Below, in pieces: positions 45,045 through 53,146 of a stretch of 64,000 bases of DNA (its first letter is position 1; every line of letters begins with the position of its first letter). The translations under genes were made by a program, and so were the position numbers. The DNA comes from a virus. Below the pieces are notes generated by a model that was given only the letters and a program-made list of their open reading frames with translations, ran no database searches and was not told the DNA's origin. The stretch spans positions 1 through 64,000 of the IMG/VR virus record IMGVR_UViG_3300028388_006015; one strand, 5' to 3'.

Positions 45045-45829
45045 TATAAATTAACGATTGAATATCCTTTATACTTTGCTTTAAGACGAGGTAAAGCTTG
45101 TTTAAGATCTGCTAAATACCCCTGAATTCTCGATCCATAACCAGCATTAGTTGCTGATGATGTTGTGGATATACTTTGAGAAAGGCCGTCAATACCAATT
45201 GATTGTGATGCGATACCTGCACCAAGAATAAGGTCTCCTAATAAATGGAAAATGTTGATACTGGCCAATTTACCAATAATATTGACAATGTCGTTAGGTG
45301 TTTTGTCGAATCCTGTACAATATACAATATGCCAATAATTGGGAATGTTATCGTAATACGCAAAACCTAAATGTGGAGTGAGCCCTGTATGAACTACAGC
45401 ATTATTTTGAAATGCAACATCTGACCCATTAGGTACAACATGAAGTTGACGGTAATACAAGCCATCACTACCTTGCTTAGCTGACAACCATTCACTAGGA
45501 TACGTTATTTGAAGAACGCTGTTGTAGAATCCTTTTAATTCTAGTGCTTTATTGACAGGGTATTTTGTTTGAACAAAGCCCCATTGCTGCCAAAGGTTGC
45601 GATTAAAGTCTTGAGTTTCAAAAACAACCTGTTTACGAAGCTTGATCGACAAGAACTCTTCAATCTCCTCCTGGGCAGACTTAATATAAAAGCTCAACAC
45701 TTCATCACTAAGGCGTTGTCCTTTTGTAACTATTTGCTCAATACCAAAGAAGTATACGTTCAACAGCTTAGCGGGGCTAATTGCTAAGCTGTTGATCTCA
45801 TAAGGTGCCTGAAGTGTAATAGTTGGCAT
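45044..45829 (-). CDS. Head-tail adaptor protein
   Basis: 261 aa. The first half is helical, as in gp6-type adaptors ('SDEVLSFYIKSAQEEIEEFL', then 'LRKQVVFETQD'), followed by beta-rich loops ('AVVHTGLTPHLGFAYYDN'). The C-terminus is Gly/Ser-rich and ends with a short helix. It lies between the capsid-side genes and the neck genes, the position of the first connector ring bound to the portal. Confidence 0.6.
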   Translation of the reverse strand: MPTITLQAPYEINSLAISPAKLLNVYFFGIEQIVTKGQRLSDEVLSFYIKSAQEEIEEFLSIKLRKQVVFETQDFNRNLWQQWGFVQTKYPVNKALELKGFYNSVLQITYPSEWLSAKQGSDGLYYRQLHVVPNGSDVAFQNNAVVHTGLTPHLGFAYYDNIPNYWHIVYCTGFDKTPNDIVNIIGKLASINIFHLLGDLILGAGIASQSIGIDGLSQSISTTSSATNAGYGSRIQGYLADLKQALPRLKAKYKGYSIVNL

Positions 45830-45838
45830 TATGTTGCT

Positions 45839-46186
45839 TTAGTCTTCAAGATTCTCAATAATCAGCTCAATAAGTTCGCTTTTCTTGAGATTAGCATATC
45901 CCTCAAGATCGGCCTCTTCTGCCATTGCGCGCAATTCTGCAAGTTTGAGTGCTTTAAGATCATTTCTAAACTGTTCAACGTTATTATCTTTAGACTGATC
46001 TTCATTAGACTCTTGACCTTCATCATCAATAAGCTCAAGACCATACTGATCACTAACCTCAATTACACGTGCAGGTACTTTTGCTCTTGGAATATCACAA
46101 ACCCCATCTTCGTCAAAATCGAATGGCACGTTGCAGATTCGCACTGTAGAGCCTTTGCGATTGATTTTATCTGTTTTAAAGCGCAT
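45839..46186 (-). CDS. Small acidic protein with C-terminal helix-extended-helix motif
   Basis: 115 aa. A beta-rich N-terminus ('STVRICNVPFDFDEDGVC') is followed by an acidic middle ('DDEGQESNEDQSKDNNVE'). The C-terminal 35 residues ('KALKLAELRAMAEEADLEG', 'LKKSELIELIIENLED') form a SAP/Rho_N-like helix-extended-helix unit. The same kind of unit occurs in the SSB-like and histone-like proteins. It follows the capsid gene and precedes the adaptor. It could be a head decoration or DNA-facing head protein. Confidence 0.6.
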   Translation of the reverse strand: MRFKTDKINRKGSTVRICNVPFDFDEDGVCDIPRAKVPARVIEVSDQYGLELIDDEGQESNEDQSKDNNVEQFRNDLKALKLAELRAMAEEADLEGYANLKKSELIELIIENLED

Positions 46187-46209
46187 ATAAAGTATAGTTT
46201 TGAAAGTTG

Positions 46210-46241
46210 ATCAAAGGCCACACTTTCATGCAGCCTTTGAT
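46210..46241 (-). terminator. Very stable hairpin after the major capsid gene
   Basis: ATCAAAGGC (46210-46218) and GCCTTTGAT (46233-46241) pair perfectly. On the minus-strand RNA the stem continues through G-U pairs to a GAAA tetraloop, giving about 14 bp. A weak U tract (ACUUUC) follows. It is either a partial terminator or a 3'-end stabiliser for the capsid transcript. Confidence 0.55.
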
Positions 46242-46268
46242 TGTTAACTTGAGTTTAAGCTATGTCGA

Positions 46269-47824
46269 TTAAGCCGGTGCTGTACGACCAATATTTATGA
46301 ACCGTACCATCTTGCCAGGTGCATACAATTGGAGAGTGCCATAAAGCAGCACCATAAAGCGCGTTGCAGGGCTCAACACTGCGAGATTCATTTTCATCAA
46401 GGGTGCAAGTTGCTTGAACTCGTACACATCGGTAGAATCTTCGAACAACATCGCTTCTTGAGTATCAGGCAACCAACGATTACGATCACCAACTTTCGTA
46501 GCAGCAGCTCCATCGTATCCTGCAGCAACCTGTGCTGTACTGACGGTAAACAGTGGATAAAACTTAACATCAGCAATGCTATTTGCATCATCCACTGCAG
46601 AACGATAAATCTGGTAAGCTGTGGCCGGGTAAGCACCACCACCGTCAACAAACTGAAGATCTACACGATCACTTGCGGCAACTGTATCAGCACCACCACC
46701 GTTAAGAATCAACAGAGAAGATTCACCATAACGGTTGATTGCACTAACAGCGTAATAGTAGTCTCCTGCATCACCAGCAGCAAAAAGAGATGCGCCGTCA
46801 GCATTGACAACAGCTGTTGGAGCTCCACCGGCCGTTGGTGCATTGGGCGCCTTTTGAGAAGTGGCTGCGGTAGCTTGTTTTTTGAATCCAGGCTTTTTCA
46901 GGAACTTGTCGTAACGGAAATTAACCTGACCAAACTGAGTTTGAACAGCATTAACCCGTTGCCCCATAATGCCTTGAGTGATCTGCTGACTGTTGGGGAA
47001 AATTTGCTTGTAGCTCAAGAAGTTTTTAGCAAAATCGCTAAGAACGACCGGAGGAGCAAGTAGGGTATCGGGATAGGCATGATTATTGATGAGGATTTCG
47101 GAAGCCTCTTCAATCACGGTTTCTGTCAAACGTTCGCCGCGAAGGTCAACAACAACATCGGATCCCATATAGTCAGTCAGGCTGGAATAGGCGTTGCGAT
47201 GCTGAGCATACATGCCGTTAGGCTGGAATAGGCGTTGCGATGCTGAGCATACATGCCGTTGAATTCTTGAGGAACGAGACTGGCATCTCCATAGGCAAGT
47301 GCGCGGTCAACTTTGCGGAGAATCCACATCGTACCACTTTTTACCTCACTGTTGATCGCTCCACCAACACTGGGCTGAATACGAACCAACTGCATCGGGT
47401 GACTAACAGAACGAGTTGTTCCGAGGAACTTTACATGTTCTGCCATCCGACGGTAAACGGTATCTTCTTCTTCCGGAAGTTCACCTTCATTATTAAAGCC
47501 TCCGCGATCTTGACCGTAGCTCACGAGCTGATTGAACTCTTCTACAGTATTATAGGCGGGAGATTTGTTAACCATTCGCCAAAAGACAATATCGCTTTCA
47601 CGAAACGTCAAGTGTTTGAGTGTGGACTCGAGAGACTCAACTTTCAAGGGGGCACCACTGGCTGTTGTAGAGCCTGTGACATCACGGCCGGTAACCTGAC
47701 CTGCCTCCAATGCTTTGCTCAGGGCAGCGAGGTCTTGCGGGGTGGTCAACGCCTCCCCGAAAGCCCCATCTCCATTTTGCAACGAAGCGTAGTCCTCAAG
47801 GTTTACTCCTAAATTATGTACCAT
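46269..47824 (-). CDS. Major capsid protein, frame broken by a tandem duplication
   Basis: As written, the gene reads 203 native residues from ATG 47824, then 12 aberrant residues to a stop at 47177. A second open part starts in the duplicated copy and runs to 46269. Removing one 41-bp copy restores a single frame of 504 aa, the right size for an HK97-fold major capsid protein (about 500 aa in gp23-type phages). N-terminal helices ('LESTLKHLTFRESDIVFWR') suit the fold. An inserted Ig/fibronectin-like domain ('DAGDYYYAVSAINRYGESS') lies in the second half. 'LYGTLQLYAPGKMVRFIN' ends the core. It follows the protease-scaffold gene, the standard order. Confidence 0.82.
47179..47260. repeat. Perfect 41-bp tandem duplication inside the capsid gene
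   Basis: Two identical 41-bp copies lie back to back (47179-47219 and 47220-47260), starting aggctggaataggcgttg. The length is not a multiple of three, so the capsid frame breaks. Base 47178 differs from 47219 and base 47261 differs from 47220, so the duplication is exactly 41 bp. An essential gene cannot tolerate this, so it is either a sequencing or assembly error or a rare variant. Confidence 0.95.
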
Positions 47825-47869
47825 TTTGCGTTGATTTAGTTATGGTGTTAAAAAGATTAATTACGTATT

Positions 47870-49462
47870 TTACTGAATGATATGGACGTCGTGCTTTGTC
47901 TTGAGATCTTCAACGAGCTGTTGTACCGACAAAACCTTATCTCCATAAGCTTTTTCCAGATCAGGGTTGTTATCAAACGCCTTTTTCAGTGCTGTCATGT
48001 TGTGTGCACTACGACGACCAACTGGAGTGCTTTCTACCGTTTCTAGACGATCTGTGAGTTCTTGGATTTGATTCTGAAAGCCCTTTACAATAGTGCCAAA
48101 GTTTTCTTTCAATTCATCCTGTGAAGCAGAAAAGTCGTCAAATTTTGACGAGAGAACATCTTCAATACCTTTGATGATATTATCAGACGGATTGGTTTGA
48201 TGTGAAAAATCTTCCAGAGGTGCATTATTTTCACCTTTCGACATTGTCTGCGAACTAGATTGTCCACCGTTATCTTCTTCATTAACGCCCTCCATTGTCT
48301 TATTGGGAGCGCTCATTCCTTGAATGGCCTTAACGAGAGTAGCAATGGCCTTTTCCATCCTGTCAACCTTTTCCATGGCCTTGTTGAAGTTTTCCATTTC
48401 AACAAATTTAGCACCATGGGTGACGTTATTGTCGGTTTTGTTGCTCATCTCGACACTTTTTGCGTCAGGACCAGATGATACATCTGAGGGCATAGCTTTT
48501 ACAATGTTGCCTTCAACGGAAAAACCGAGATCTGTCAATGCTTTCGTTAGATCTTCGTGAGTAAGTGTATTGTTGGTCGATTGTTGCATCGCTGAACGAA
48601 TTTTTGCAAAATTATAAATCTTAGAAAATTCAGTGAACGGAATATTATGCCTTAGCAATAAATTATAAACGTCACCTTTTGTTAAAACTGATTGCCTAAA
48701 ATTACTATCTGTAGATTTATTAGACAACGGGGCGTATTTCTTTTCTTTATCGACACTTTCAAGAATTATTGGCTGATGGCTTTCAATTGTAGCTGCTTTT
48801 GCTACTTTGATATTAAAGCTGCGATCTATAGTGATTCGATACCCTTGATCATTGGTTACGTCAACAATATACTCTTGACCTCCATCAGCAGGATTCTCTC
48901 GAGTGTCAAAAGCCATTTCAGTATCGTCATATTCGCCTTTTATTAGCGATAGTAACGTATTGCTATTTTTTGGAGTTGGTGTTATTGCACAACCAGTAAT
49001 CTTGGCTTTCTTTACTTTTCGTGGGTCAAACACGTCGCGTTCTACCACTTTTCCTTCTATACTAAAGCCCAGTCGACGATTGGATGAAGATTTTTCTAAT
49101 GTTTGTGCAAGTGCGTAAACTTTACGTGCTTTTTCGGAATGAGGATATAAAAAGCCCTCAACGTGCAATTTTTTACCTTTTACAAATGCCTTTGTTGGTT
49201 CGCCCACAATAGATGACGGATCGACACTACCTCTATGGTTGTAGTTGAAATATCCATGATTGAGAAAAAATGACAGGTCAAAACCAGTAGGGTCGAGCAT
49301 TTCATCATCCGCATCAAGATCGGGAGTAGACGCTATACCTGCAATCATCATTTTACCCTGCTCACTACCATCATCTGCTTTTTGTATCTCAATAGGTACA
49401 AAAAACTTAAACTTGTCAGGTACTCCGTTTGTTTTAGAGCGATAATGTGTATTGTGTAGCAT
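47870..49462 (-). CDS. Prohead protease fused to a scaffold-like C-terminus
   Basis: 530 aa. The N-terminal 175 residues carry the prohead-protease pattern: 'MMIAGIASTPDLDADDE', His in 'FLNHGYFNYNHRG' (His69/His76) and catalytic Ser134 in 'RLGFSIEGKVV', then 'ITGCAITPTPKN'. The middle is a variable linker. The C-terminal 200 residues are charged coiled coil ('NFNKAMEKVDRMEKAIATL'; 'QNQIQELTDRLETVE'), typical of scaffolding. So one protein probably both scaffolds the prohead and cleaves it. It precedes the capsid gene. Confidence 0.8.
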   Translation of the reverse strand: MLHNTHYRSKTNGVPDKFKFFVPIEIQKADDGSEQGKMMIAGIASTPDLDADDEMLDPTGFDLSFFLNHGYFNYNHRGSVDPSSIVGEPTKAFVKGKKLHVEGFLYPHSEKARKVYALAQTLEKSSSNRRLGFSIEGKVVERDVFDPRKVKKAKITGCAITPTPKNSNTLLSLIKGEYDDTEMAFDTRENPADGGQEYIVDVTNDQGYRITIDRSFNIKVAKAATIESHQPIILESVDKEKKYAPLSNKSTDSNFRQSVLTKGDVYNLLLRHNIPFTEFSKIYNFAKIRSAMQQSTNNTLTHEDLTKALTDLGFSVEGNIVKAMPSDVSSGPDAKSVEMSNKTDNNVTHGAKFVEMENFNKAMEKVDRMEKAIATLVKAIQGMSAPNKTMEGVNEEDNGGQSSSQTMSKGENNAPLEDFSHQTNPSDNIIKGIEDVLSSKFDDFSASQDELKENFGTIVKGFQNQIQELTDRLETVESTPVGRRSAHNMTALKKAFDNNPDLEKAYGDKVLSVQQLVEDLKTKHDVHIIQ

Positions 49463-50757
49463 TACTGACTGTTTTTTCGCGTAATAAGATTTACACGTAA
49501 TTGCTGAAAGTGTAAACTGTCTAACCCAAGCATTCCTGATTGATAAGCATTTTGTACGACCTCCATGGATTTACTAATTTCTTCCACACTAGGCCATTCA
49601 CTCATCGTTCCAATAAAATTGTATAAGCGCTCAAGATAATCAAAATGCTCAAGAATTTCAACGGGATGATCTAATTGTTTTATTTCTTCAGGCTCCAACC
49701 AAGCAAATTCTTCATGCTCGTAATTTAACTTGACCTGAGGATCGTCCATCTGTGCAAAAAAACAAAAAACATTCCAATCTGCCTCTTCGCGAACACCAAT
49801 TAATTGAATTTCACTTGGCAGTGTAATGTTTGTCTCTTCCAGTATCTCTCTGCGTACAAGATCGTACGGAGATTCGTTTTTATCATCACTAGTGCCACCT
49901 GGCAAAAACCATTTATTAGGCTCCCAGGGCGCTTCTGGACCTCTCAGCAATGTTAATATTTTACCACGACTATTACGTATAATGCATACAGCACCATAAT
50001 TATCGGCCTCAATTGCCTTCTTTAACTTATCATCAACATCTTTATTGTGCGTTTCCTTTTTAAGATTTAGTCGCTTTAATAGGTCGCTAATATTAAGATC
50101 GACAACATAGCACTTTACTCTAAAATTATCATCAACCTCTAACAAAGATGCCCAATAATGATTGTTATCTGTAAGAAATTTATCATTACTTATAACAAAC
50201 TCTCGTGGAGAAATCTGCTCAAGATCAGCTATGCAGCCAAGAATCTTTTCGTTATTAAATTCGCTTTGAATGGGCTTTAATTCTTTAACTGGAATAAACT
50301 GTACCTTAACCTTAATATCTTGATTGATAAAATGCTGCACAATATCTTCAACATCGTCTTGATTAATCTGAGGCATTCGATCACGAGTACGCTTAGGATC
50401 GGTATATTTAAGGTATTTGTGGTATTTAAGATTAGAGAACTCTAAATCTCCCAATATGCCCTGAATTCCTTTTTGTAGCTCATTCTGCTGCAATGTTAAT
50501 TCATCACACAACAAAGTTAATCGAGAAAGTGCACCGTCTCTTTTATTATCATAATACTGCTGCACTTGATGTTTTCCAGAACCTGTTTGTACTTGATTGA
50601 ATGCATTACTTCGACTCTTCTCTAAATCAACCATCTCATTTTTAAGAGCTTCAATTTGCCTCTTATATGATATGATATTGGTTAGTGAACGAGCACACGC
50701 ACTATTTTTTGGCTCAGAAGAGAATAAATTGTCGATTAATTGTGAAAAATAGCTCAT
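49462..50757 (-). CDS. Coiled-coil / ParB-like / Nudix protein in the head operon
   Basis: 431 aa with three parts. Residues 28-100 are coiled coil. Residues 148-226 resemble the ParB/Srx nuclease-type fold ('FIPVKELKPIQSE', 'PREFVISNDKFLTDNNHYW', 'VKCYVVDLNISDLL'). Residues 254-370 are a Nudix hydrolase domain whose box reads 'GGTSDDKNESPYDLV' then 'RREILEETNI' (Glu304/Glu307/Glu308); the first Gly-to-Glu gap is one residue longer than consensus. Nudix enzymes cleave nucleoside diphosphate-X compounds. It sits between the MuF-like and protease genes, overlapping both. Enzymatic virion protein or host-directed factor are both possible. Confidence 0.72.
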   Translation of the reverse strand: MSYFSQLIDNLFSSEPKNSACARSLTNIISYKRQIEALKNEMVDLEKSRSNAFNQVQTGSGKHQVQQYYDNKRDGALSRLTLLCDELTLQQNELQKGIQGILGDLEFSNLKYHKYLKYTDPKRTRDRMPQINQDDVEDIVQHFINQDIKVKVQFIPVKELKPIQSEFNNEKILGCIADLEQISPREFVISNDKFLTDNNHYWASLLEVDDNFRVKCYVVDLNISDLLKRLNLKKETHNKDVDDKLKKAIEADNYGAVCIIRNSRGKILTLLRGPEAPWEPNKWFLPGGTSDDKNESPYDLVRREILEETNITLPSEIQLIGVREEADWNVFCFFAQMDDPQVKLNYEHEEFAWLEPEEIKQLDHPVEILEHFDYLERLYNFIGTMSEWPSVEEISKSMEVVQNAYQSGMLGLDSLHFQQLRVNLITRKNSQ

Positions 50758-51671
50758 ACTTTTGTGGTTTTGTCACCCACCTTGATTTCAATCTTTGAAC
50801 GACGCTTAACTTTACGTTGAAATGTCTTTGGTGGCTGAAAAGTTTGTGTTTTATCATCCCAAATATAATCGTTAGGAACCTGTTCTAGAGTACAGCGACA
50901 CCAAGGGTGTGTTGGTCCTATTACAGCTTTCCATTGATCGCTTTTTCTGCCAATATTAGTTCCATTCTGTAGTAGTGTATTGAGTTTAAATACAATCGGA
51001 CGCGATCCAAGACCTTTTGTTAAGTATAAACGAATGCAATGACGACATGCTCCTGGATAAACACTCTTCCATACTCGAACATCATCGCCATATTTTCTCT
51101 TAAAGCCATATGCTCTTCCGTGATCGAACCCATAATGCATAATGTAATCACTTATGCGTCCAAAATCTCTCGACCAATCTCCTGTACGATGTCCAAGCTT
51201 TGATACTAATTGTTTAACATCTTCACGCTTAATGAATGATTTTTCAGCCTCCTCTTTAATTGCTTGTTCGTACTTTACTCTTTGAACTTGATCTTGCTCG
51301 ATTAAAATTGTGTGAAATTGGCTTTTAATCTTATTTCCAAGACCTTTAATGTCATTATATGCAAAATTCTTAATCGCTTTTAAAGCGAATTTTTCTTGAC
51401 TGTTAAGAGGAACCCATTCACCTGTCTTAATCTTGGTCTTTAATTGAGCAAATGTTAATTTATTAGCCTCCTTGTCGCTCATTAGTGTTGACATAATGCC
51501 AAACATAAAGTTGAGGTCGATGATATTAACGTCATCAGCCTCAACTAATTGTTTTACTCTATCTTGCTCCTGAGCTGTAAGAACTTCCATGCCAACACTT
51601 GAAGCAATAAAAATCAAATGCTGCAGTTCGATAAGTTCAAGAAGCTCATGTATTTGATCGTTGGATAGCAT
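50754..51671 (-). CDS. MuF-like minor head protein
   Basis: 305 aa. The N-terminus is helical and charged. The C-terminal half carries the Mu-F/SPP1 gp7 pattern: 'FGRISDYIMHYGFDHGRA', 'VYPGACRHCIRLYLTKGLG' and 'IGPTHPWCRCTLEQVPND', with paired cysteines and His-Pro-Trp-Cys-Arg-Cys. Such proteins attach to the portal side of the head and can be injected with DNA. It overlaps the ParB-Nudix gene by 4 nt. The portal gene lies three genes upstream. Confidence 0.83.
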   Translation of the reverse strand: MLSNDQIHELLELIELQHLIFIASSVGMEVLTAQEQDRVKQLVEADDVNIIDLNFMFGIMSTLMSDKEANKLTFAQLKTKIKTGEWVPLNSQEKFALKAIKNFAYNDIKGLGNKIKSQFHTILIEQDQVQRVKYEQAIKEEAEKSFIKREDVKQLVSKLGHRTGDWSRDFGRISDYIMHYGFDHGRAYGFKRKYGDDVRVWKSVYPGACRHCIRLYLTKGLGSRPIVFKLNTLLQNGTNIGRKSDQWKAVIGPTHPWCRCTLEQVPNDYIWDDKTQTFQPPKTFQRKVKRRSKIEIKVGDKTTKV

Positions 51672-51798
51672 TTAATTTTTTTACAATTTTTGCACTCATC
51701 TTCCCTAATACTGCTTGATATTTTTTCAGAAACTCTTTCTCGTATTGAGTAGTAACGGAATACTTAGGAAGATCTCTGTACTTGCTCTTTTTAGCCAT
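51646..51798 (-). CDS. Small basic protein overlapping the MuF-like gene
   Basis: 50 aa from ATG 51798: 'MAKKSKYRDLPKYSVTTQ' then 'YEKEFLKKYQAVLGKMSAK'. It fills the 127-bp gap between the spanin-like gene and the MuF-like gene and overlaps the latter's start by 26 nt. The leader is A-rich like other genes here (start TTTAAATGGCT). Lys-rich and helical; might bind DNA or the head interior. Function unknown. Confidence 0.55.
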   Translation of the reverse strand: MAKKSKYRDLPKYSVTTQYEKEFLKKYQAVLGKMSAKIVKKLNAIQRSNT

Positions 51799-52533
51799 TT
51801 AAAAACGAATTGGTGTCCAATTTAATCCAATCCCGACATAAGGTGCGGGACTTACCGCATTATTATTTAATGTGAATCCGTATCCAACCGAAACCCCAAT
51901 GCCAAACTTATTGGTAAGTCTGTCGATGATAATAGCTTCACCATCTACAATATCAATATATGGATTGTCGGTTGTAATATCAACAACTGAAGAACGCTTC
52001 TTAAAAAAGCCGCCCTTACGCTCAGTAATTTGAGAGGTGAGAGTTGCATATGTTTTGAATGCAAGGTCGATCGAATCTTGAGTAGCAACAACGCTCCAAT
52101 CTGCATACGCGTCTTGATTTTCACCATAATATGCATACTCAGGACAGTCGTTAGTGATTGTATTGTTTACGGGCACAGGAATTTCAACATATTCAGTATC
52201 TATTACCTCACGCGTTAATGTTGGAACGCTACCTTTATATTTGAGCTCAGCAACTAAGCGCGTATAATTGCGAATCAGACGATCTTGCTTCCGCACCTCT
52301 TTAAGAGCTTGATTGAGAAGAGAGTCTTTTTCTGAATACGCCCCTTCAATCTCATTACGATCAAGAACTAATGCTTCAATGCGAGTATGCGTTTGGTTGA
52401 GACTGTCTTTGTACGTATTAATAACGTCGGTGTGATAACTTTCAAGTTCGCGATGAATTCTTTGTTCCCTCGCACAAAATGATACCGATAACACGATACC
52501 GATTGCAAGTATGATGAATAGCCACTTTGTCAT
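51799..52533 (-). CDS. Membrane-anchored coiled-coil protein with OM-strand-like end, spanin candidate
   Basis: 244 aa. N-terminal membrane segment 'WLFIILAIGIVLSVSF' (residues 4-19) and then coiled coil ('ESYHTDVINTYKDSLNQTH', 'LNQALKEVRKQDRLIRNYT'), a Pro/Thr-rich linker and a C-terminal 'GIGVSVGYGFTLNNN' and 'PYVGIGLNWTPIRF', the latter ending in Phe like outer-membrane strands. This layout suits a lysis spanin that bridges the two membranes, as in Rz-like proteins of Bacteroidota phages. A lipobox is not clear ('VSFC' has Phe before Cys). It lies next to the PAS membrane protein rather than with a holin. Confidence 0.5.
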   Translation of the reverse strand: MTKWLFIILAIGIVLSVSFCAREQRIHRELESYHTDVINTYKDSLNQTHTRIEALVLDRNEIEGAYSEKDSLLNQALKEVRKQDRLIRNYTRLVAELKYKGSVPTLTREVIDTEYVEIPVPVNNTITNDCPEYAYYGENQDAYADWSVVATQDSIDLAFKTYATLTSQITERKGGFFKKRSSVVDITTDNPYIDIVDGEAIIIDRLTNKFGIGVSVGYGFTLNNNAVSPAPYVGIGLNWTPIRF

Positions 52534-52537
52534 AATA

Positions 52538-53140
52538 TTAATATTGTTTGATTACGTTTTTGATTACGTCCAAGTCAAGACACATTCCCGCCACTCCAAT
52601 AACTTCATTATTGCGAAATCGCGGATATTTTTGAACAACTAAAAGTGTAGTTTCGCCTTCAGGGTTTACAAACTTTTCTACACCAATCCAACTCATTTTA
52701 TTTTCGACAACCCACTTATTGTTCTCCATATAACGCTCAGCAAATTTTTGATCATTATATAGATCACTTATCTTTTTGCCAATGCAATCCTTTGCACTCA
52801 AATTATAATCATTGAGAAATGTTCGCTCATACTCTTTATTGACATATAGCATTACACCATCTATGGATGTAAGCCAATGAGCGTTAACGTGATCATAAGT
52901 TGCCGATTCAAAGAACACTATTTGAGATTGTAAGATATATACCTGTTTTTGCAATTCTCCAATCAACAAGTCATTTCTCTCAACCTCTTGTTTTAATGCC
53001 AATCTCTCAGCCTTGTATTCACTAATGATTAATACAAGCTCGTCCATATTTGTTTTTCGTCGCGTTGCCAAGTATGTTAAAAAACCACTAATGACAGTGG
53101 ACGAGAATATAGCTATAACTAGCTGTAATACATTGTCCAT
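52538..53140 (-). CDS. Membrane-anchored coiled-coil PAS-domain protein
   Basis: 200 aa. A single transmembrane helix (residues 5-25, 'LQLVIAIFSSTVISGFLTYL') is followed by coiled coil (35-76) and a full PAS fold (85-195): 'LTSIDGVMLYVNKEYERTFL', 'SAKDCIGKKISDLYND', 'NKMSWIGVEKFVNPEGETTL', 'EVIGVAGMCLDLDVI'. PAS domains sense redox, light, oxygen or small ligands through bound cofactors. No kinase, cyclase or receiver domain is attached. It lies 6 nt after the portal gene and 4 nt before the spanin-like gene, so it is expressed late with lysis-related and head genes. Confidence 0.8.
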   Translation of the reverse strand: MDNVLQLVIAIFSSTVISGFLTYLATRRKTNMDELVLIISEYKAERLALKQEVERNDLLIGELQKQVYILQSQIVFFESATYDHVNAHWLTSIDGVMLYVNKEYERTFLNDYNLSAKDCIGKKISDLYNDQKFAERYMENNKWVVENKMSWIGVEKFVNPEGETTLLVVQKYPRFRNNEVIGVAGMCLDLDVIKNVIKQY

Positions 53141-53146
53141 GGGAAT

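Noticed and set aside
46329-47063. Plus-strand 244-codon open frame in the capsid region
   Set aside because: It is antisense to the capsid gene, has Thr/Cys/Ile-rich composition without a fold, and the minus frame carries clear capsid signatures.
47179-47260. CRISPR-like or attachment-site reading of the 41-bp repeat
   Set aside because: Only two adjacent copies with no spacer, located inside coding sequence.
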